Source: Treponema sp. (lineage in GTDB: Bacteria; Spirochaetota; Spirochaetia; Treponematales; Treponemataceae). From it: a stretch of DNA of 64,000 nt. Shown here piece after piece: positions 61,801 through 64,000 of the stretch (the stretch's first letter is position 1; every line of letters begins with the position of its first letter). The notes under the pieces are model-generated. The model was not told the DNA's origin and did not search any database. It was given only the letters and a program-made list of their open reading frames with translations. Both the position numbers and the translations under genes were made by a program. Location: contig JAEDJS010000003.1 of NCBI GenBank assembly GCA_016296205.1, forward strand, positions 1 through 64,000, in the 5' to 3' direction.

Positions 61801-64000
61801 AGATTGATAACGTTGCCCCAACATTGTATTCAACAACAGGTTCTTCTTATACAACAAATGCAGCAGGCAATAATTCTCTCAGACTTAAATCAGGAGATGC
61901 AATTATTTCTACAAGTGAAGCAATTGCTCAGAGTGATTTTGTTTACAGCATTGGTGACCAGGTAATGGATGCAGGGTCTGGATTTGACAAGCTTGTATTC
62001 TATTTCCAGCGTGATATTGCAGGTCAGCCAAGTAGAGTTTATAACCCAATGATTGAATTGGAAAACTCCAGAACAGATTTGCAGACAAATGCCGCAGAAA
62101 AGAAACTTTACATCAACACAGAAAACCTCCCTGCTTATACAGTTAAAGGTATGAGCAACGGTGCTAACTTTACTCCAACAGAAGCAGCTGATATTACTTC
62201 AAATAAAAATATCCGCCGTGGTGGACTTGTAAAAGTAAAGGGTGCTTACTATACAATCAAGAGTATTAATACAACATCTGGTGTAGTTGGTTTGCAGAAG
62301 AAAAATATTTCTGGCGGTTATGTTGGTGCAAATATTCCGGAAGACACATCAGAAAGCACAGTTGAATTTATTTACGGTCAGGTAGTTGATCACTTTACAA
62401 CAACAGAACAGCTTTCTAGTGATAGAAATGATGTTGATTTAAATGGCAACCTTAATGTAATTGAAGGTACAGACGATGGCGACAACATGCTTGAATATGT
62501 ACAGGATCTTGGTTCAACAAAGAACTGGAGAGCTTCTATTAACAGTAAACATATTGCCGACGGTGTAATCAATATTCACGTTGTAGCCTTTGACCTTGCT
62601 GGAAACGTAAGTCATGGTTATGTAACTTCCATCGTTATGAACCATCGTCCACGTCTTGCAAAAGTTTATCTTGCAACAGACCTTAATGGTAACGGCAAGT
62701 TTGATTATACTCAGACAGATGGCAAAGTTAACGGTGAATTCTATAAATATTCAACTCTTGACGGCAGCGGAAAAACTGTTTCTGTAGCATCAATTGAATC
62801 AGATGACTTTGTAGCAAAAGACAAGCTCCTTATTCTTCCAGAATTTGTTAACGATTCTGGTGAATTAACTGGTAACGGTGAAATTAAATATCTTTACGAT
62901 TTGGCCGATTCAACTGCACCAAACATCAGGGCTCCAAAAACAGGAACTCCTTTAGCTATGGAAACAAAGGCTGCAATTACTGGAAACTATGCAGCAGGAA
63001 CAAATGTTGCAAATATCGTAAGCGAAAAAGGCGGTTTGTATTTTGCAGGCGGTTTGGCAGAAGGTGCAAAGAAAATGCAGATTACTTTCTGGGATAGCAC
63101 AGACGGTATGACTGCGGGAAGTGCAGATACAACTAAACAGTCACAGTGGGCAGTTTTGAATGTTCCACTTACAATTGACTTTGTAGATGATACTCCACCA
63201 CATGGATTTGTTGCTCCATTCTTCTGGCATAACAAAACTCATAACAGTTTGTACCAGGGTTCAAGCAGTAACGGACATGTTGAACTTTACGCAGACCTTC
63301 CACCAGCTCTTAAGACAGGTTCTTTCACAGATGCAGAAAAAGTATCTGGTAAAGTAGTTGTCCGCGGATTTGCTTATGATGACGCTCGTCTTAAAACAAT
63401 TACTGTAAATATGGACGGCAAACCAATTGGTAGTGCTACTTATGAAAAAGCAACAGATACCTGGACATGCACACCAAATACAACAAATGGTGGTATTGCA
63501 GATTCAATGAATGTTTACAAAGCTCTCCCAAGCGGAATGGAACTCAGCGACTTTGGTGCCGCAGAAGATGCATATCAGACAATGAAGGGACATAAAGTGT
63601 TCTGGGAAATTGCAGTTGATACAAGCAAAGTTACAGGAGTTGCCGCAAAAGGTAAAGCATTTACAGTTGCAGTATTTGACGAAGCAAATAATAAGACCAG
63701 TGGTGCAAACAAGCTTGACGGCACCGACGAACAGAACATTAAGTTGATCCATAACGTGGACGTTGTGCCGTATATTACAAAGATTAAGACGAATATCTCT
63801 GAAAGTGCTGGTGCAGAATTTGCCCGTTCAGCATTAGGTAAGTATTCTGTTTATGCAGGAGAAACAATTGTTGCAGAAGGATTTAATCTTACTGGCACAT
63901 ACCGTAGCGTAAAAATTGGAAACACAACAATTACCACAACTGTTACTGATGGCGCAATTAAAATCCCGGTAGGAACTACAGCAGTTTCTGGTAAAGTTGA
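52884..64000 (+). CDS. giant Ig-like-repeat surface lipoprotein, 3' end outside window
   Basis: An open frame of 3,705 codons without a stop up to the window end. The start is a lipoprotein signal: MKNFIKIFVSLVSV, then lipobox VLLSC with Cys23. After it come some twenty linkers of the form VD-(N/T)-x-(A/P)-P (for example SIDNTAPVF, LVDTTAPVY, WDTTPPVVKI, KIDNVAPTL), one every 80-170 residues, each starting a beta-rich, Ig- or cadherin-like domain. The last visible part (near 3,630) resembles an IPT/TIG domain (SVYAGETIVAEGFNLTG). Such proteins are usually adhesins or surface-layer proteins. An EF-hand-like Asp/Asn motif (MDFNGDHNFNDADY, near 2,725) suggests calcium binding. The function is inferred. 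Confidence 0.85.
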   Translation, partial: MKNFIKIFVSLVSVIFIGVLLSCEIGLGKQVDVGYPSFSIDYPPTDSIIRDSFYIEGSCTDDVGVSAIRVKIINNSNPGQEEWQYAEILNDGKNNKEGSWRLKIDPFTVDEEGNINRIYHDGSYTAQVVAYDKAGHKSTVGSLSFSIDNTAPVFIVTSPASMKLQSPTPYGRKFSIAGYVSEDHLISQLNVAVYDKDNNLVGDKISFFNVDPSSIQSGKIIAQWSASAQNYLDAVEAGVDAVNPGDEIVLLHNNYLKLYNGGNKINMANPESLETHSYNVTIEMIDNAQCYKGRSVPADSEDSIGNRTTVFYNNDKINKSLLSSNGYGLTVDELKKIINGTYKKEKNSRALGSKNIDVKEVLEILGTGEINNIDKRSAFSLNPDASPKFTVIGLTYGTEGQPSPASNEKAAGTIISYTVTAGRDNIRVEPWNFSVLLYKGSVVDGNYVFESEPYVIKNVEYKEDNGSTSNYTGSFQLTDSYQLPEGTEVPAGMEKLVGRGVINGIACDVLKVAKRTVNVDGGYKYVDSDIIQFVPGDVYKVEIEGWDQNEESVYPEGLLSFGFAVAPSGNAPKLERGPSDSKDDYLINPANNGFVKNNKIIYSGEIRSEKELSSLEVEFNVEKPLESSSSERDFASAKLISAVDGIHVKKLGKVNGENQYSFEFSIDDLISESTAPSASYKYSEEIKNALLNNSDTIYQYQISFTAYDNSQAPSNTSQVFLNVDPIAPTVSLAEDFVNPAQSDALVSEYKLINGIVNIKTTITEDNIDRVWYEAKFGTAGNYTDLYMMNGGELTEVLYSTKTAEIRDTFDTLCATKKYYDVERNPVVIADNCELVLTVFARDKSGNVTSKSKTYYINQESDKPIISFTNVEETIEDVGGIREANISGKAKNNIFASSQQGLSGFVTDDDGLKQIKVEFFKDKECTEGAGSKIINITDGSTSWNSMEEQFKVPKEEGVYYAKVTAVDINNVNKESRLFAIAVDSGVPNIVITGYDGKYFASKESSSDDARTISGTVSDSSKYLKIKVSGVKINDNQTTTETPDISTNYNDEVEIPAASINSVGDYSFKDILKTPAKDGTYSYVITAEDLYGRKAEKTIQYKVDVTKPYAFALFERGSELSPAGAKTTSPKFYILASDEINGTGAIIGASSSGVLSIDYSNQYKDGTWKDGDSSAWDITSRGNISAKEITVDHEAYAAVMTKVGTLTDEQKAKLKVYGGTVILQDGKTNKVSFVIKDAAGNELILKDALYIDIDNSAPTIQVGNDVSTIQADTVDLGTSNVKEDVTFNVTFTENLKFQDRNPISCVVTNSLGEVTIGTDYVFSDNEVVAGKKIVRKISLPKTGKHDGNWTFKFTCKDSANMSATKTVKILVDTTAPVYKSMKVGKYGYEAGRWSESGTFTLEGTWTEAGSGITMLEYWFTNSSTVPGKDVAADGSINPAQGKGDSASDWTFKQNFNFDDGENYFYIRPTDEAGNVGEYQQFHFNVDTTVPELTITGDTEIFKRSDDTITISGTLSDSVSYLNNWYAIRIFAGDYNKNYLDYENSAVQHYSNEVGFAASLHDCSAKGCNPVHTPDNLQNWRPSGSQIYAFDKSGSFSINIDKSKLPRENGKLKTQYILSVVGEDYKENRSTKTVTLNLDDELPTVTINAIHNLVNRNEKTNNVNKSFTIQGTNTDNDKVSSKSIKIYKTNDPLKTDVSGTTGLVSEDSESLITKWKYTIDSSKLDDKTSYTIEVTATDRTGNSNKASQEVYVDQSTDIPYFSSTNANVDAVEAKTNLFGMGNWSIKGVAEDDDGIKLITYKIGSGVETIYFPTGSETAGTTSKSCEFPIPRNLSGEQTLTIKVTDVSNVTLTKTIKFAVDNDAPSLSISKVNNKSYASGMFVKAAFDIVLQGTDSSNDVIVYEIDTDGNKIGSNLSKSGSLFTAAIEGEQDTGGVAKSRMYKAEDKYGRYTETTVTYKVDTKNPTIDNTKFVIRGGNSGDKSISDLPSTWFNSQSVTIASVVNNEAISDVNLSSTVNVRISGDTSAVNSFDLTNTNGNGSFTNNQSLNNGTSVVLLTFSDEANHTIYSDFAVNVDTVEPFIASRSILSETGSTLSETSVVNGAKVTAKISVTDTASVETSGLKKAYIGTRAGFTDAAAEVSLTGKSVTDKTVDIPAAKLTRGRNELYLRVEDNAGNITADTSIGEFIWDTTPPVVKISIPADGSTVNKTIELSGTATDDNLDINARPSLYIDDSATPAVTGATSFDGSSWTITGIDTTALTDNANHRFTVKFTDKAGNTTSENNTITLTVNQSKDRPVITMLSIPTPNGSTVPMLKTKQLFGIVSDDDGTVKNLWYIDSADYVESNVPSAGNNNGWTPITLDNSSWNLEANCADGEHTWYFYCIDAKNTSFSTKAANVSERIVYKYKDSATEYAANTGIKFQFDTTSPEIQTIEYARESSTVTTAASSYSTSNWISLSDTYFGANYSKLYLKLTIQEDVAMDSTNPLEISIGGIDVALSGNISSSSSIVAGKKIYTYIVGPIDMASGAYGDGSQVINVVAKDAAGTKGYKNISIKVDNTPGSNTVTTPSSSTRLISGPIVMGTVQDGGSGIKSFSWMVPAKGVTPTTSTKAGWNLVTEEDGITPSTTTWSFALNDSGIGSLTNIATYADASKYNVVTNGSIYTIPLYFLIEDNLGNLSVMSHNITYDVDGGKPVAYILQPDGESALGGVIRVYGSAQDMNGSISEVHLQMDFNGDHNFNDADYAIVKAWKDAGYAPYNEAGVLVDKANGRNGEWYIKVPNGSENWNILLNRHGEFYTYSTSNNVNNKLQIRVRAYDNDTQTHGWYGMESGKHSEYVTFTINTDNPTFENVRLTKADGTAISYNGTTEFVTTTGGDWFLEGDIKHAEGIKYVEVKSNNAEGGTYNASWSQGNTLPESGQLILTKGTESSTKPGYFNYSFKIKIDPLLAAAGSSIEATIKATANNSNANTGSTPMAFKIDNVAPTLYSTTGSSYTTNAAGNNSLRLKSGDAIISTSEAIAQSDFVYSIGDQVMDAGSGFDKLVFYFQRDIAGQPSRVYNPMIELENSRTDLQTNAAEKKLYINTENLPAYTVKGMSNGANFTPTEAADITSNKNIRRGGLVKVKGAYYTIKSINTTSGVVGLQKKNISGGYVGANIPEDTSESTVEFIYGQVVDHFTTTEQLSSDRNDVDLNGNLNVIEGTDDGDNMLEYVQDLGSTKNWRASINSKHIADGVINIHVVAFDLAGNVSHGYVTSIVMNHRPRLAKVYLATDLNGNGKFDYTQTDGKVNGEFYKYSTLDGSGKTVSVASIESDDFVAKDKLLILPEFVNDSGELTGNGEIKYLYDLADSTAPNIRAPKTGTPLAMETKAAITGNYAAGTNVANIVSEKGGLYFAGGLAEGAKKMQITFWDSTDGMTAGSADTTKQSQWAVLNVPLTIDFVDDTPPHGFVAPFFWHNKTHNSLYQGSSSNGHVELYADLPPALKTGSFTDAEKVSGKVVVRGFAYDDARLKTITVNMDGKPIGSATYEKATDTWTCTPNTTNGGIADSMNVYKALPSGMELSDFGAAEDAYQTMKGHKVFWEIAVDTSKVTGVAAKGKAFTVAVFDEANNKTSGANKLDGTDEQNIKLIHNVDVVPYITKIKTNISESAGAEFARSALGKYSVYAGETIVAEGFNLTGTYRSVKIGNTTITTTVTDGAIKIPVGTTAVSGKV

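Noticed and set aside
1..64000. Insertion sequences, prophage or integrated elements
   Set aside because: No transposase, integrase, phage structural gene or att-like duplication next to the tRNA genes was found; palindromic repeats and the insert at 35707-35987 are the only mobile-like signs.

Overview
The window looks like the chromosome of a fermentative, gut- or oral-type spirochaete close to Treponema. The DNA is AT-rich by eye (GC not computed). The gene set is anaerobic and sugar/amino-acid fermenting: pyruvate formate-lyase and its activase, no respiratory genes, many small lipoproteins, and DUF937, DUF308 and PspC proteins. The genus call is inference; a 16S or protein search would settle it. 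No transposase, integrase, phage gene or CRISPR array was seen.

Layout. 1-4.2 kb (minus strand): partial GNAT acetyltransferase, HD phosphohydrolase, SLC13-type permease, and the aromatic genes tyrA and aroF. 4.3-5.8 kb: a DUF937 protein and a membrane protein with a Cys/His tail. 6.0-7.8 kb (minus): a two-TM RCK potassium-type channel followed 3 bp later by a stand-alone cyclic-nucleotide-binding protein. 7.8-17.5 kb (plus): an acyl-CoA ligase district in which an XRE-cupin regulator plus ligase pair occurs twice, around a pseudouridine synthase, an NhaC antiporter and a FadD-like ligase. 18-26.5 kb: CotH protein, compact sigma factor, methyltransferase, M50 protease, adenosine deaminase, CDF transporter, lipoprotein and MATE exporter. 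26.5-33 kb: pflB, a diacylglycerol glycosyltransferase, a GH25 lipoprotein, pflA, a NifX-like protein and a DUF2147 protein. 33-39.6 kb: Hsp33, sodium/proline symporter, an autoregulated-looking padR-HAAS/DUF4097-pspC operon, and oligoendopeptidase F. 39.6-46.7 kb: NnrE/NnrD, RluA, a GH13 amylase, and the pyrB-pyrI-pyrC pyrimidine operon. 47.6-48.2 kb: three serine tRNAs, one arginine tRNA and the SRP RNA. 48-52.7 kb: Ste24-type protease, an unrecognised 671-residue protein, and DUF2804. 52.9 kb to the end: the first 3,705 codons of a giant Ig-like-repeat lipoprotein that runs off the window.

Two genome-wide patterns stand out. First, twelve transcription units have a sigma-70 -10 box only 6-7 nt upstream of the start ATG and no Shine-Dalgarno sequence, often with a -35 box exactly 17 bp further up. 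This predicts leaderless mRNAs, whereas genes inside operons carry normal AGGAG-type sites. It also fixes several start codons. Second, four intergenic regions carry a family of 27-28 bp palindromic units with constant flanks (GTC and CTC) and at least six different stems in which both arms change together.

Functionally, pflB and pflA with the ligases and antiporter suggest acyl-CoA and formate metabolism. The pyr operon and adenosine deaminase handle nucleotides. The GH25, CotH, DUF308, PspC, DUF4097 and giant lipoprotein genes act at the envelope. All activities are assigned by motif reading only.
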